A DNA stretch of 64,000 nt, taken from the NCBI GenBank assembly GCA_002746535.1, contig NVWA01000001.1, positions 1 to 64,000 on the forward strand. Reading direction: 5' to 3'. The stretch is from Planctomycetota bacterium. GTDB lineage: Bacteria; Planctomycetota; GCA-2746535. Positions 45,197-54,604 of the stretch are shown piece by piece. Both the position numbers and the translations under genes were made by a program. The notes under the pieces are model-generated. The model searched no databases, had not been told where the DNA came from, and was given only the letters and a program-made list of their open reading frames with translations. How positions within the stretch are numbered: position 1 is the first letter of the stretch; each line of letters starts with the position of its first letter.

Positions 45197-46333
45197 ATGA
45201 TTCAGTTAGTTAAAGATTTTTTTCAAATAATTCCCACAGATAAAGACATATGCTCACTGATGCAATTTTCCTTAATGAAAGGAGTTGGGGGTGATACGTT
45301 TAAAAAACTGCTCTATCATTTTGAGACTCTTGAGAATATAAGAAGTGTTTCGCAAAAAGACTTATTACAAATTAAAGGAATCGGTCAAATTACTGCCAGA
45401 AATATTATGAATGGTTTAAAAATAGTAGTTGAAGATGAGTTTAAACATGCAGAAAAAGATAGAATTAAAATTATTTCTATTTTTGATAAAGAGTATCCAG
45501 CTTCCTTATTAGAGTTATATGATCCTCCTTTAGTAATTTTTGTAAAAGGTGAAATTAAAAATGAGGATAAATTATCAATTGGCATTGTCGGTTCTAGAGG
45601 GCCAACCACTTACGGAAAATTTCAAGCAGAACGGTTTTCATTTCATTTAGCTTCAAGCGGATTTACTGTTGTTAGCGGACTAGCATATGGCATTGATACT
45701 TTTGCTCACAAAGGTGCACTACATGGGGAAGGTCGAACACTAGCAGTAATAGGAAATGGATTTCAGCATTGTTATCCAGAACAAAATCGAGAACTGTCAG
45801 AAAAAATTATTGATAATGGTGCCATAATTACTGAGTATCTATATAAAACGCCACCCATTGGCAAAAATTTCCCTCGTCGAAATAGAATAGTTGCCGCTTT
45901 GTCTCTAGGTGTGCTAGTAGTTGAGGCTCGAGTAAACAGTGGCTCACTGATTACAACAAGGCATGCATTAGAGCTTGGGCGAGAAATATTTGCATTGCCT
46001 GGCCCTGTCAATTCACCAGAATCAGAAGGTACTCATAAATTAATCACAGAAGGAGCAAGGCTGGTCCAAAAGCCAGAAGATATTCTTGAGGAATTAGGTG
46101 AATTAGAAGTGTTGCTTAAACCTGTAATGCGGGAAGTGGCTTCTCAGCAAAAGCAAAATTTAAATGAAGATGAAGTTTCAATTGTTGGTTTACTTGGAGC
46201 ATCTCCAATACATTTTGATGCGGTATTTAATAAATTAAACTTTGACGTTTCTGAGCTATTATCGTTTCTTTCATTACTAGAGATCAAAGGCATGATTAAA
46301 TCTCATCCTGGTCAATTCTTTTCAAAAGTTTAA
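45197..46333 (+). CDS. dprA: DNA-processing protein DprA/Smf
   Basis: The 378-residue protein has a helix-hairpin-helix (LLQIKGIGQITARNIMNG) followed by the DprA Rossmann fold (IGIVGSRGPTTYGKFQAE, VVSGLAYGIDTFAHKGALHGEGRTLAVIGNG, YPEQNRELSEKI, RRNRIVAALS). A C-terminal winged helix (about 310-378) ends it. DprA loads RecA on incoming single-stranded DNA during transformation. Many non-competent bacteria keep it, so natural competence is not proven. No com genes are in the window. Confidence 0.92.
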   Translation: MIQLVKDFFQIIPTDKDICSLMQFSLMKGVGGDTFKKLLYHFETLENIRSVSQKDLLQIKGIGQITARNIMNGLKIVVEDEFKHAEKDRIKIISIFDKEYPASLLELYDPPLVIFVKGEIKNEDKLSIGIVGSRGPTTYGKFQAERFSFHLASSGFTVVSGLAYGIDTFAHKGALHGEGRTLAVIGNGFQHCYPEQNRELSEKIIDNGAIITEYLYKTPPIGKNFPRRNRIVAALSLGVLVVEARVNSGSLITTRHALELGREIFALPGPVNSPESEGTHKLITEGARLVQKPEDILEELGELEVLLKPVMREVASQQKQNLNEDEVSIVGLLGASPIHFDAVFNKLNFDVSELLSFLSLLEIKGMIKSHPGQFFSKV

Positions 46334-46606
46334 TCTAACATGCATCCTTTTACGAAATTCGTTAATAGTTATTAAATTTAATATTTTACTCGAATGTTGT
46401 GGCTAAAACTGTTTTGGAAATGGTATTTATGATCATAAATTAAATCAATTATTGATGTTAATATACTATTATTTAATTTTAATTTCTTATATGGGGATGC
46501 TTCTAAAATACTTGGATCGCTTGTGTTTTTCATGCTATACCTGATTAATCTTTTTGTTAATATACAGATCATATATTCATCTAATAGTATTTCGGAGTTT
46601 TAAAAA

Positions 46607-47875
46607 ATGTCAAAAAATGCAGTTATTAATTTGGATGGTAAAGATATAGAGCTTCCTATTATTGAGGGGACAGAAGGTGAAAAAGCAATTGATATTAGAA
46701 AACTTCGAGCTGAATCTGGTTATATTACTATAGATAGTGGTTTCGGAAATACGGGATCTTGCGAGAGTACCATTACCTTTATTGATGGAGCAAAGGGGAT
46801 ATTGCGTTATAGGGGTTTCACCATTGAAGAGTTAACCGAGAAATGTAGTTTCGAAAAAGTAATTTATTTATTGATGTATGATAAATTACCAACTGATGAT
46901 GAATTATCCTCTTTTAATGAAGACCTAAAAAAATATTCTACTATCGACAACGATTTATTTAAAAGTTTATTTAGTTCAATGCCTAAGGATGCTCACCCAA
47001 TGAGTATTTTGAGTGCAGCGTTGTCTGTATTGTCAACACATGAATCCGAAAATCTTAATCCTCTTGATCCTGCACAGGTTGATATTGCAGCTAAAAAATT
47101 GATGGCAAAAATTCCATTGATTGCAGCAGCTTCATATAAATATAGTAAGGGAGAAGAATTTAATGTTTCTGATTCTGGTTTAAATTATACGGCTAATTTT
47201 TTACATTTAATGTTTTCTAATGGATCTGATAAGTATGATTTAAAACCAGCTGTTGAAACTGTAATGAATAAACTATTTGTTTTGCATGCTGATCATGAGC
47301 AAAATTGTTCTACTTCTGCAGTTAGATTTGTTGGTAGTAGTCAGGCCAATTTATTTGCAAGTGTAGTGGCTGGGGTTAATGCATTAAGTGGGCCCTCACA
47401 TGGTGGAGCAAATCAAAAAGTTTTAGAACAACTTCAAAGTATTTGTGATGATGGTGGTGATGCCAGTAAATTTATTGCCAAGGCAAAAGACAAAGCCGAC
47501 CCATTTAGATTAATGGGTTTTGGTCATCGAGTTTATAAAAATTTTGACCCGAGGGCGAAACTTATAAAGCAGAGTTGTGATGAAGTCTTGAATGTTCTTG
47601 GATTAAATGATCCATTATTGAACGTTGCCAAAGAACTAAGTCAAACGGCTCTCAACGATAAATATTTTTCAGATAGAAAACTATATCCAAATGTCGATTT
47701 TTACAGTGGCATAATTTATAAGGCAATTGGTTTCCCTGTAGAGATGTTTACGGTTCTATTTGCAATCGGTCGATTGCCAGGTTGGATAACACAGTGGAAA
47801 GAAATGCACGCTGTTGACAACAGAATTGGTAGACCTCGCCAAATTTATTCAGGTGAAAACGAGAGATCGCTATAA
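46607..47875 (+). CDS. gltA: Citrate synthase
   Basis: The 422-residue protein has the citrate synthase active-site segments: the N-terminal DSGFGNTGSCESTITFIDG, LHADHEQNCSTSAVR, GPSHGGANQKVLE and FGHRVYKNFDPRA (His and Asp). It condenses oxaloacetate with acetyl-CoA, the first step of the TCA cycle. Length and N-terminal beta-rich extension fit the type II (hexameric) group. GGAG precedes the ATG. It stands alone. Confidence 0.95.
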   Translation: MSKNAVINLDGKDIELPIIEGTEGEKAIDIRKLRAESGYITIDSGFGNTGSCESTITFIDGAKGILRYRGFTIEELTEKCSFEKVIYLLMYDKLPTDDELSSFNEDLKKYSTIDNDLFKSLFSSMPKDAHPMSILSAALSVLSTHESENLNPLDPAQVDIAAKKLMAKIPLIAAASYKYSKGEEFNVSDSGLNYTANFLHLMFSNGSDKYDLKPAVETVMNKLFVLHADHEQNCSTSAVRFVGSSQANLFASVVAGVNALSGPSHGGANQKVLEQLQSICDDGGDASKFIAKAKDKADPFRLMGFGHRVYKNFDPRAKLIKQSCDEVLNVLGLNDPLLNVAKELSQTALNDKYFSDRKLYPNVDFYSGIIYKAIGFPVEMFTVLFAIGRLPGWITQWKEMHAVDNRIGRPRQIYSGENERSL

Positions 47876-47999
47876 AAATAGTTAAAATAGCGTTTAATTA
47901 AATAAATAATCATTATTTTCAATAAATCGCTCCTAAAAATACAGTTTATTTTAAAAGGATCGGTGATATCTCGTCTATTAATATAAAAGATAAGATTTA

Positions 48000-48596
48000 T
48001 TGAGAATTTATTCAGTGTTAGCTATTTTGGAAAAACCCAGCTCAGATTTTCAAGATCATAATTTAAGTGATAAAGAGAGATTTGTGTCGTTATTAGAACA
48101 ATTTGAGTCTCCTTTGTTGAATTATGTAGGTCGATTGATGGGGTCTCTTAATTCAGAAGCGGAAGATTTTGTTCAAGATACCTTCCTTAAATTTCATAAA
48201 AAAATAAAAATTGATGGCTGGGAAAGTATTGATAGCCCTTCAAATTGGTTGTTTAGGGTGGCGCACAATCTTGTTATGGATGCTGGTAGGAAAAAAACAG
48301 TAGAAAAGAAATTTAAAGAATTTAAGGTCAAGAATACACCAACAGCAGATGATTTGGAGAAAGAATTTAATCAGCTTGATATATTGGTTAGAGAAGAAGC
48401 AGGAAAAAAAGCATTGGAAGCTTTGCAACAACTTCCTGAAGAAGAAAAAAGAGTTTTATTATTGAAGATTATTCAAGGTTTTACTTTGAAAGAGATCAGT
48501 GAAATTACCGGTGAAAAAATTGGTAAAATCGCCTATCGAATTAATAAAGGTCTTGAGAAGATGTATAGTATTTTAAAGAAATCTGGGATTGTTTAA
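48000..48596 (+). CDS. ECF-type RNA polymerase sigma factor
   Basis: This 198-residue protein has sigma-70 region 2 (LNSEAEDFVQDTFLKFHKK, then SPSNWLFRVAHNLVMDAGRK) and region 4 (LQQLPEEEKRVLLLKIIQGFTLKEISEITG), with no region 3. This is the ECF layout. The TTG at 48000 has no clear ribosome binding site; an in-frame GTG five codons on is another possibility. The anti-sigma gene follows 14 bases later, so the pair forms a signalling unit. Confidence 0.85.
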   Translation: MRIYSVLAILEKPSSDFQDHNLSDKERFVSLLEQFESPLLNYVGRLMGSLNSEAEDFVQDTFLKFHKKIKIDGWESIDSPSNWLFRVAHNLVMDAGRKKTVEKKFKEFKVKNTPTADDLEKEFNQLDILVREEAGKKALEALQQLPEEEKRVLLLKIIQGFTLKEISEITGEKIGKIAYRINKGLEKMYSILKKSGIV

Positions 48597-48610
48597 AAAA
48601 GGGAATACGA

Positions 48611-50017
48611 ATGTCAGAACATTATAATTTACCAAAAGAGATGGAATATTTAATTGCTTTGAAATTTACAGAAGAAATTTCTGAAAAACAAACGATTGAA
48701 TTGGCAACTTTTGTTCTTGAAAATCCACAAGCAAAAAAGAAATATTATGAGATTGAAGGGATCAGACGTTTATTACTTACTTCAAATAAAATATTACCTG
48801 ATCTTCGATTATCTAAAGAAAGGCGACAAGTTTTATTAAATAAATTTAATGGTGTTATTGTATTCCCAACTAGATTGATTTTAACAATAGCTGCAGCCGC
48901 TTTATTTGCCGTATCAATGGGAGTAGTTTTATATTCGAATAGCCAACCTGCAATAGAAAATAATATTGATAATAAAATTGCTAATACTGATAAAGATATT
49001 ATTGATGATAAAGGCTCTAGCGATATTCCTATCTTGAATGTTAAAGATCAAAACCCAATTAAAGAAAATAATATCGTTAACAAAAACTTAATTTCTCTTG
49101 AAGTTATAACAGATTCAAATTCAACGGATTCAATTGTTGATAATAACGAAATTAAACCGGAAGAAACAGTTGATGTTTCACCAAAGGTTTTGGTCCACAA
49201 TAGTGTTGATATTGACAAAGAAAATCTTGCTAAAGAACAGCCAAAAATGAATGATTCTATTGCTGAAGATGTGAAAATTAATAACGTCGAAGTTAAAATT
49301 CTGCCTAAAGAAATGTCAAAAGGTGTAGAAATTCAAATAGATGATAACGTGAAAGTAATTGCAAAAGAAAATGCAAATGAAATTAATAAAGAACGAATTG
49401 CAGAAATTAAAAAAGAGAGACGTATTCATGTAGCAATGATTAGAAATTCTGGCTTTTATGAATATGAAATCAGTAATTTATCATCTAAAAACCAAAAAAG
49501 ATTTAGAGTTACATCAAGCATGAATTTATATAAATTATCGAAGGGGAAAACCTTACCAATTTCACAAATTTTCCCTGGTGACCATTTAGTACCACAGGGC
49601 AAAAAATATACAATAATAACAAACATTGATGAAATTAATGATCAACGTAACATTGTTGAGCCTCCTAATGACGAAGATTCTGAACGTGATGTTAAGAAGG
49701 CCGTTTCGAGACCTAATATTTGGGATAAAACTAGATCAAAAAGAAGATCAAGGAATTCTTTGCGCATTCATTTTATAGAGTTAGATGAAATAGCAGAGAA
49801 GCGAAAGGTGAAGAATTCAAAGAAAGAGATTAAATTTAAAGATGCTATTCGATTATTGTATTGTGTAAAAAGATTGCACGATGCTGAAGTTGCTCCTGAA
49901 AATAAAAAGGCTGAAATTTATAGTGATGTTTATGATGTATTTATAAATGTAAGTAATTTTAAAAAGGATAAACATTATATAAAAATTTCTAATAAAATTA
50001 TCAGGAAAATGGAGTAG
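48611..50017 (+). CDS. Membrane anti-sigma-factor-like protein
   Basis: The 468-residue product has a cytoplasmic helical domain of about 90 residues (MSEHYNLPKEMEYLIALKF onward), one membrane helix (about 92-115, PTRLILTIAAAALFAVSMGVVL), and a large external domain. The Asn/Asp/Lys-rich linker (NIDNKIANTDKDIIDDKGSS) is low-complexity. The layout and its place right after the ECF sigma gene mark it as its anti-sigma factor. It has no HxxxCxxC zinc motif. The signal sensed is unknown. A strong terminator follows. Confidence 0.7.
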   Translation: MSEHYNLPKEMEYLIALKFTEEISEKQTIELATFVLENPQAKKKYYEIEGIRRLLLTSNKILPDLRLSKERRQVLLNKFNGVIVFPTRLILTIAAAALFAVSMGVVLYSNSQPAIENNIDNKIANTDKDIIDDKGSSDIPILNVKDQNPIKENNIVNKNLISLEVITDSNSTDSIVDNNEIKPEETVDVSPKVLVHNSVDIDKENLAKEQPKMNDSIAEDVKINNVEVKILPKEMSKGVEIQIDDNVKVIAKENANEINKERIAEIKKERRIHVAMIRNSGFYEYEISNLSSKNQKRFRVTSSMNLYKLSKGKTLPISQIFPGDHLVPQGKKYTIITNIDEINDQRNIVEPPNDEDSERDVKKAVSRPNIWDKTRSKRRSRNSLRIHFIELDEIAEKRKVKNSKKEIKFKDAIRLLYCVKRLHDAEVAPENKKAEIYSDVYDVFINVSNFKKDKHYIKISNKIIRKME

Positions 50018-50039
50018 CTTCAGAAATAAATTTTCTAAT

Positions 50040-50087
50040 TTAAGTAAAAATAATTGTGGATAATTATTTTTACTTAACTATTTTTTA
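50040..50087 (+). terminator. Intrinsic terminator after the anti-sigma gene
   Basis: TTAAGTAAAAATAATT and AATTATTTTTACTTAA are perfect 16-base arms around a 6-base loop (GTGGAT), followed by TTTTTT at about 50081-50086. The stem is AT-rich but long, and lies 23 bases after the stop codon. Confidence 0.7.
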
Positions 50088-50166
50088 CCCTATCTAAATT
50101 AATTCATTATCATCTATTTTACTTACTCAAATATTTCTTAAATTAGCCTTTTATTTCAATTGTGAT

Positions 50167-50706
50167 ATGAGTCAAAAAACTGGTGGTTCTAAAATTCTAA
50201 TGGTGTTAAATGATTTAAAAGATTTTCCACTTTTTGATTATTCAGATGGTTATCATTGGAAATGGTACTCTAAAGGAGATGAAATAAGTTGGCTTAATAT
50301 TCAAACGGCATCGGAACCATTTATTAAAATGAATGAGGAGTTGTATATAAAGGAATTCCAAAAGATGTATGATGATTTATGTATGCGCCAAGGGTTTTTA
50401 TTAAATGGCCAGAATGAATATGTAGGTACAGGTACAGCTTGGTTTGATCAGTATAAATTTAAGGAATTTGGTAGAGTTCACTGGATTGCATTGAACCCAA
50501 GTGAACAAGGAAGAGGGCTGTCAAAATTAATAGTTCAAGAGACACTTTTAAAGTTGAAGGAATTGCGTTATAAGAGTTCCTATTTATACACATCATCAAA
50601 TAGAATCGCGGCGATTAAGACTTATCTCTCCTTTGGTTTTTTACCAGATCTTACTACTGAAGAATATCTTGTAGCCTGGGATGAATATTTAGAACATGTT
50701 AAATGA
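50167..50706 (+). CDS. GNAT-family N-acetyltransferase
   Basis: The 179 residues show the GNAT acetyl-CoA-binding motif A (ALNPSEQGRGLSKLIVQETLLKL, with Q/R-x-x-G-x-G) and a C-terminal YLSFGFLPDL. The substrate is unknown. No ribosome binding site is evident before the ATG. The last 11 bases overlap the next gene, a GT9-type glycosyltransferase, so the two are translationally coupled. Confidence 0.8.
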   Translation: MSQKTGGSKILMVLNDLKDFPLFDYSDGYHWKWYSKGDEISWLNIQTASEPFIKMNEELYIKEFQKMYDDLCMRQGFLLNGQNEYVGTGTAWFDQYKFKEFGRVHWIALNPSEQGRGLSKLIVQETLLKLKELRYKSSYLYTSSNRIAAIKTYLSFGFLPDLTTEEYLVAWDEYLEHVK

Positions 50707-51547
50707 AAATAAATCAAATGGAATAATTTGGATTATTAGACCAGGTGCCTTAGGTGACACTGTGTTGTCATTTCCTCTTTTAAGAAAAATAGAGTTACAA
50801 TATAAAAACTATCATTTAATTTTTTTTGGATCAAATCAGTATCGATATATTTTAAATAAATTTTTCCCTGGAATCGAATTTATCTCATTTGATAATATTG
50901 ATTGGCTGCCTTTATTTAATGAAAAATTTGATCCAAGTGAGTTATTATATTCATTTCCAGAAAAAATATATTGCATACTTCCAGAGCAAGATCACTTTGT
51001 AAATAATTTAAAATTAATTTCAGAAGATTTATTTTTTACAAGTCTTGATGAATTATGTGGTCATCACATAAGTAAACAAATGTTTTACATGGATAACTTC
51101 AATATAGAGTACGACTTGTGTGTAGATAATTTAATCAGTAGCAATGCAACTTCGAAAACAGTTGCAAAAAATAACCTGTTAATTCACCCAGGAACTGGAA
51201 GTTCAAAAAAAATTATCGAAGATAGTTTTTGGTTAAAATTAATAGATGCTATGGAAAGCATGAATATTAAAATTATTTTAGGTGAAAATGATCTAATTCC
51301 AAGCTGGTTAAAAAATAAAGAATTTAATAGAATTAAAGATTTGGAAGAACTTATGTCGGAATTAAAGTTTGCGGATTATTATTTCGGATTGGACTCAGGA
51401 GTTTCTCATTTGGCGGGCATTTTGGGCGTGAAGGGGTTTGCTCTCTTCAAAATCACAAATCCAAATTATTGGTCACCTGTGGGCAATATAAGATCGGTTT
51501 TTCAGAATGATATTAGTATAAATGAGTGGAGCAAAGAGCTTTTATGA
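50696..51547 (+). CDS. Family 9 glycosyltransferase (heptosyltransferase-like)
   Basis: The 283-residue protein has the GT9 start (IIWIIRPGALGDTVLSFPLLRKI), then LLIHPGTGSSKK and FADYYFGLDSGVSHLAGILGVKGFALF, the nucleotide-sugar-binding and acceptor motifs of heptosyltransferases. It likely adds a sugar to lipopolysaccharide or another glycan. It is shorter than the typical 330-350 residues, mainly in the loops. It overlaps the GNAT gene by 11 bases. Confidence 0.78.
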   Translation: MLNENKSNGIIWIIRPGALGDTVLSFPLLRKIELQYKNYHLIFFGSNQYRYILNKFFPGIEFISFDNIDWLPLFNEKFDPSELLYSFPEKIYCILPEQDHFVNNLKLISEDLFFTSLDELCGHHISKQMFYMDNFNIEYDLCVDNLISSNATSKTVAKNNLLIHPGTGSSKKIIEDSFWLKLIDAMESMNIKIILGENDLIPSWLKNKEFNRIKDLEELMSELKFADYYFGLDSGVSHLAGILGVKGFALFKITNPNYWSPVGNIRSVFQNDISINEWSKELL

Positions 51548-51558
51548 GTTAAATACCT

Positions 51559-51595
51559 ACTTCATGTTGTTTCTATGAAGTTGAATCATTAATTT
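51559..51595 (+). terminator. Possible terminator after the GT9 gene
   Basis: ACTTCAT and ATGAAGT form perfect 7-bp arms around a 9-base loop 12 bases after the stop codon. A T-rich stretch (ATTTTTATT) begins 10 bases later. Termination is likely but not certain. Confidence 0.4.
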
Positions 51596-51678
51596 TTATT
51601 AATTAATTAGCTTAAACTGATAGAATGCTGAAAATTTAGAAATAGATAAAATAAGTTAAATTGTCGAGAAAATTATAA

Positions 51679-52944
51679 ATGACATCTAATATCACTTTTA
51701 CGTCAAATGCTAGATACACTTTTGTTGAAGAAATTGGTCGTGGAGGTATGGGGATTGTATATTTAGCTCAAAAAGAATGTGAGGATGTCGTCGATTTACT
51801 TGTGTTAAAAACAATTAAATCACTTTCTCAAGATAAGCTTGATAGCTTGCGTAATGAAGCGAGATTGGCTGCAACCTTACGTCATGAAAATATTGTTAGA
51901 GCTTATGGTTTAGAATCTATCCCTCTAACAAAATTACCAAAAAAGTTTATGAAAGAGCTCGAACTCCATCAAGATGACTCGACAACAAATAAAGGTGGCG
52001 ATAGAGGTTCAAATGCTGCTAAACGGATTAGAGGTGGTCATACATATCAAAGTAAGCGAGCTATTCGACATGTAAATGATAGACACGATGATAAAAATAA
52101 ATTATACTTAATGGTAATGGATTATATCGAGGGCTGTGATCTACGAGATATTTTAAGTGATTTTCATAATGCAGGATTATTATTACCTGTACCATTAGGT
52201 GCATTTATAGTCAGTAGAATTTGTCGTGCTCTTGAATATGCACATGAGGTAATTATTCATAGAGATTTATCACCAGAGAATATTTTAGTAAATAAACAAG
52301 GAGTTGCAAAACTTACTGATTTTGGAATCGCAGTTGCGGTTAGTTCAGAAAGGCATGATTTTGCAGGTAAAATGCAATATATGTCACCTGAACAATTTTC
52401 AATGCAACCAGTTGATAAAAGAAGTGATATATTTGCAATGGGTCTTATTGCTTATCAATTGGCTACGGGTATTAGTTTATTACAAACAGATTCTTCATTG
52501 GATTTTAAAGGTCAATATAATCATGTTAAAAAATTAATGAAAAAGGAATTTATACCTCCACATAAAATATGTAAGGATATTCCTATTGAATACTCGGTCA
52601 TTATTTCAAAAATGATTGAAATGAAAAAGAAGGATCGGTATCAGTCAATGTCTGATGTCTCAAATGATCTGGAAAGAAGGTATTTATATGCTAAAGGATT
52701 TGGGCCTACAAATAATAGTCTCCAAGCATATTTAGATATTGCAGAATTAGATTTTAAAGAATATGACCAAGATCAATTGAAAAAGTTATCATTTTTAGCC
52801 GACGAAAATAAGAAAATTCAGTTGAAGCGTAGAATTTCAAAAGAAATTTTTAGTGCAAAAGGCATTGAAGTCGCAAAAGATATTGGTGCTAAATCAGTAT
52901 TGAAAAATTTAAAAAATAGTTCTGTGCGAAAACTAATTAAATAA
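51679..52944 (+). CDS. Cytoplasmic Ser/Thr protein kinase
   Basis: The 421-residue protein has a Hanks-type kinase domain: Gly-rich loop GRGGMGIVYL (about 19-28), the ATP-binding lysine in VLKTIK (about 44), HRDLSPEN (about 194-201) and DFG (about 214), followed by MQYMSPEQ. In HRDLSPEN the usual Lys is Ser, a variant seen in bacterial kinases. A polar insert of about 50 residues lies between beta strands (about 85-135, rich in Lys, Arg, Asp and Gly). There is no membrane helix, PASTA or sensor domain, so the kinase is soluble. Targets are unknown. Confidence 0.85.
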   Translation: MTSNITFTSNARYTFVEEIGRGGMGIVYLAQKECEDVVDLLVLKTIKSLSQDKLDSLRNEARLAATLRHENIVRAYGLESIPLTKLPKKFMKELELHQDDSTTNKGGDRGSNAAKRIRGGHTYQSKRAIRHVNDRHDDKNKLYLMVMDYIEGCDLRDILSDFHNAGLLLPVPLGAFIVSRICRALEYAHEVIIHRDLSPENILVNKQGVAKLTDFGIAVAVSSERHDFAGKMQYMSPEQFSMQPVDKRSDIFAMGLIAYQLATGISLLQTDSSLDFKGQYNHVKKLMKKEFIPPHKICKDIPIEYSVIISKMIEMKKKDRYQSMSDVSNDLERRYLYAKGFGPTNNSLQAYLDIAELDFKEYDQDQLKKLSFLADENKKIQLKRRISKEIFSAKGIEVAKDIGAKSVLKNLKNSSVRKLIK

Positions 52945-53046
52945 ATCTCAATTCTTAGATTTTTTATCCTTAATATTATTAATAACTTTAATGTTGATTT
53001 GATTATTTAATTTTGAAAATGTCTATATTTCTGTTTCAAAATTTTT

Positions 53047-54564
53047 ATGGATTATCCCCTTATGAATAAAAAAAATGTTCTTTTCATAATCGCAGATCAA
53101 TTTAGAGGCGATTGTATTGGTAGAGGTGGGAACACAATTGTAAAAACGCCAAATCTTGATCGTCTTGCAGAAGAAGGCGTTTTATTTAATTCGGCCTATT
53201 GTCAAACAAGCCCTTGTGGCCCTAGTCGAATGTGTATATACACGAGTACTTATCTTTGCCGAAATAGAACAACTACTAATTGTATGCCACTAAAAGATGC
53301 TCATGAAAACATGGCGATGGATCTCTTTAAAAAGGGATATGAGCCAATCTTGCTTGGATACAATGATTATGCTGTTGATCCCGAAATACTAGAAGAAGGC
53401 GATTTTCGAAAAACTAATCACGATTATGATAGCTTGTTGCCAGGGTTTAAGTGGGGATTAGACCATGAATATGATAGTAAAGAATACTTTGAATCATTAA
53501 GAGAAAAGGGGTATTCAGAAGAGTTATTAAATAAAAAAGAAATCCATAAAAACATTGTTCCTAGTGATTATTCTGGAGCACATGCTGATTATTATTTTCC
53601 TGGAATTTATAATAAGGAAGATAGTGAGTGTTGGTATATTACTGATGCAACTATTAATACCATTAAAAATGAAAAGGAAAAAAGAGAAAATAATGAAAGC
53701 ATACCTGGTTGGGTAGTAAATTTAAATTATATTAAACCTCATCCTCCTATGGTAGGCTGCGAAGAATTTCTCAAATTATTTGATAATGTGGATTTACCCA
53801 TGCCACATTCTTGTGATGAAGAATTAAACTCAGATCATCCCGTATTGAAATATTTTATGAAGAAAGAAATAAAATCTGAACAGCATATTAAAGATTTAAT
53901 TCGGTGTTATTATGCAATGATTTACGAGGTTGATTATAATTTAGGAAGAATTTTAAAATATTTAGAAGATTCTGGTCAGAAGGATAGTACGATGATTATT
54001 TTTTCTTCTGATCACGGTGAGTATTTGGGAGATCACCATTTAAGAAACAAAAAATTATTTTTTAACCAAACAATGCATATACCCTATATCATTAAAAATC
54101 CATTACCTGAAGCGGACAATACTAGAGGCAAGATATTGGATGATTTTGTTGAATCTATTGATTCGGCTCCAACAATATTAAGTTTTCTTGATGTGAATGT
54201 ACCAAGTCGATATCAAGGGAAAAGTTTACTGCCAAGATTAAAAAGTTCAGACAATAAATTTCATAAATCAGAAATATTTCATGAATGGGATTATAGAAAT
54301 TCCATGTCTAAAAATACTGATCAGTCGACGCTTTCCGATAAGGTATGTTGGGTCGTCAGAGATAAGAGCTATTCCTTTATTCAATTTGCAGAAATGGATG
54401 TTTTGCCACTATTATTTGACCTTTCAAAAGACCCATATGAATTAAATAATATTGCAAACGATGACGAGAATATAAAGATATTATATTTATATAGTCAAAA
54501 GCTTTTGAAGTGGAGAATGAAAAATGAAGATCAAAGAATGCAAGTTTGGTATGATTCTGTCTAA
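53047..54564 (+). CDS. Sulfatase (formylglycine-dependent)
   Basis: The 505-residue protein has the sulfatase fold: an N-terminal metal-binding NVLFIIADQFRGD, the formylglycine motif C57-G-P-S-R in SPCGPSRMC, and IIFSSDHGEYLGDHHL near 320. C57 is converted to formylglycine by an FGE-type or AtsB-type enzyme, not found here. No signal peptide is visible, so the enzyme may be cytoplasmic. A second ATG at 53062 lacks a clearer ribosome binding site. The likely role is cleaving sulfate esters from a small sugar or alcohol; the oxidoreductase downstream may act on the product. Confidence 0.87.
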   Translation: MDYPLMNKKNVLFIIADQFRGDCIGRGGNTIVKTPNLDRLAEEGVLFNSAYCQTSPCGPSRMCIYTSTYLCRNRTTTNCMPLKDAHENMAMDLFKKGYEPILLGYNDYAVDPEILEEGDFRKTNHDYDSLLPGFKWGLDHEYDSKEYFESLREKGYSEELLNKKEIHKNIVPSDYSGAHADYYFPGIYNKEDSECWYITDATINTIKNEKEKRENNESIPGWVVNLNYIKPHPPMVGCEEFLKLFDNVDLPMPHSCDEELNSDHPVLKYFMKKEIKSEQHIKDLIRCYYAMIYEVDYNLGRILKYLEDSGQKDSTMIIFSSDHGEYLGDHHLRNKKLFFNQTMHIPYIIKNPLPEADNTRGKILDDFVESIDSAPTILSFLDVNVPSRYQGKSLLPRLKSSDNKFHKSEIFHEWDYRNSMSKNTDQSTLSDKVCWVVRDKSYSFIQFAEMDVLPLLFDLSKDPYELNNIANDDENIKILYLYSQKLLKWRMKNEDQRMQVWYDSV

Positions 54565-54604
54565 AGGTTATTGTAAAATTTAAAAAAAATAAAAGGAATA
54601 TAAT

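Noticed and set aside
46378-46572. 64-residue minus-strand frame between dprA and gltA
   Set aside because: No ribosome binding site, no recognisable domain and an AT-rich setting in which such frames arise by chance.
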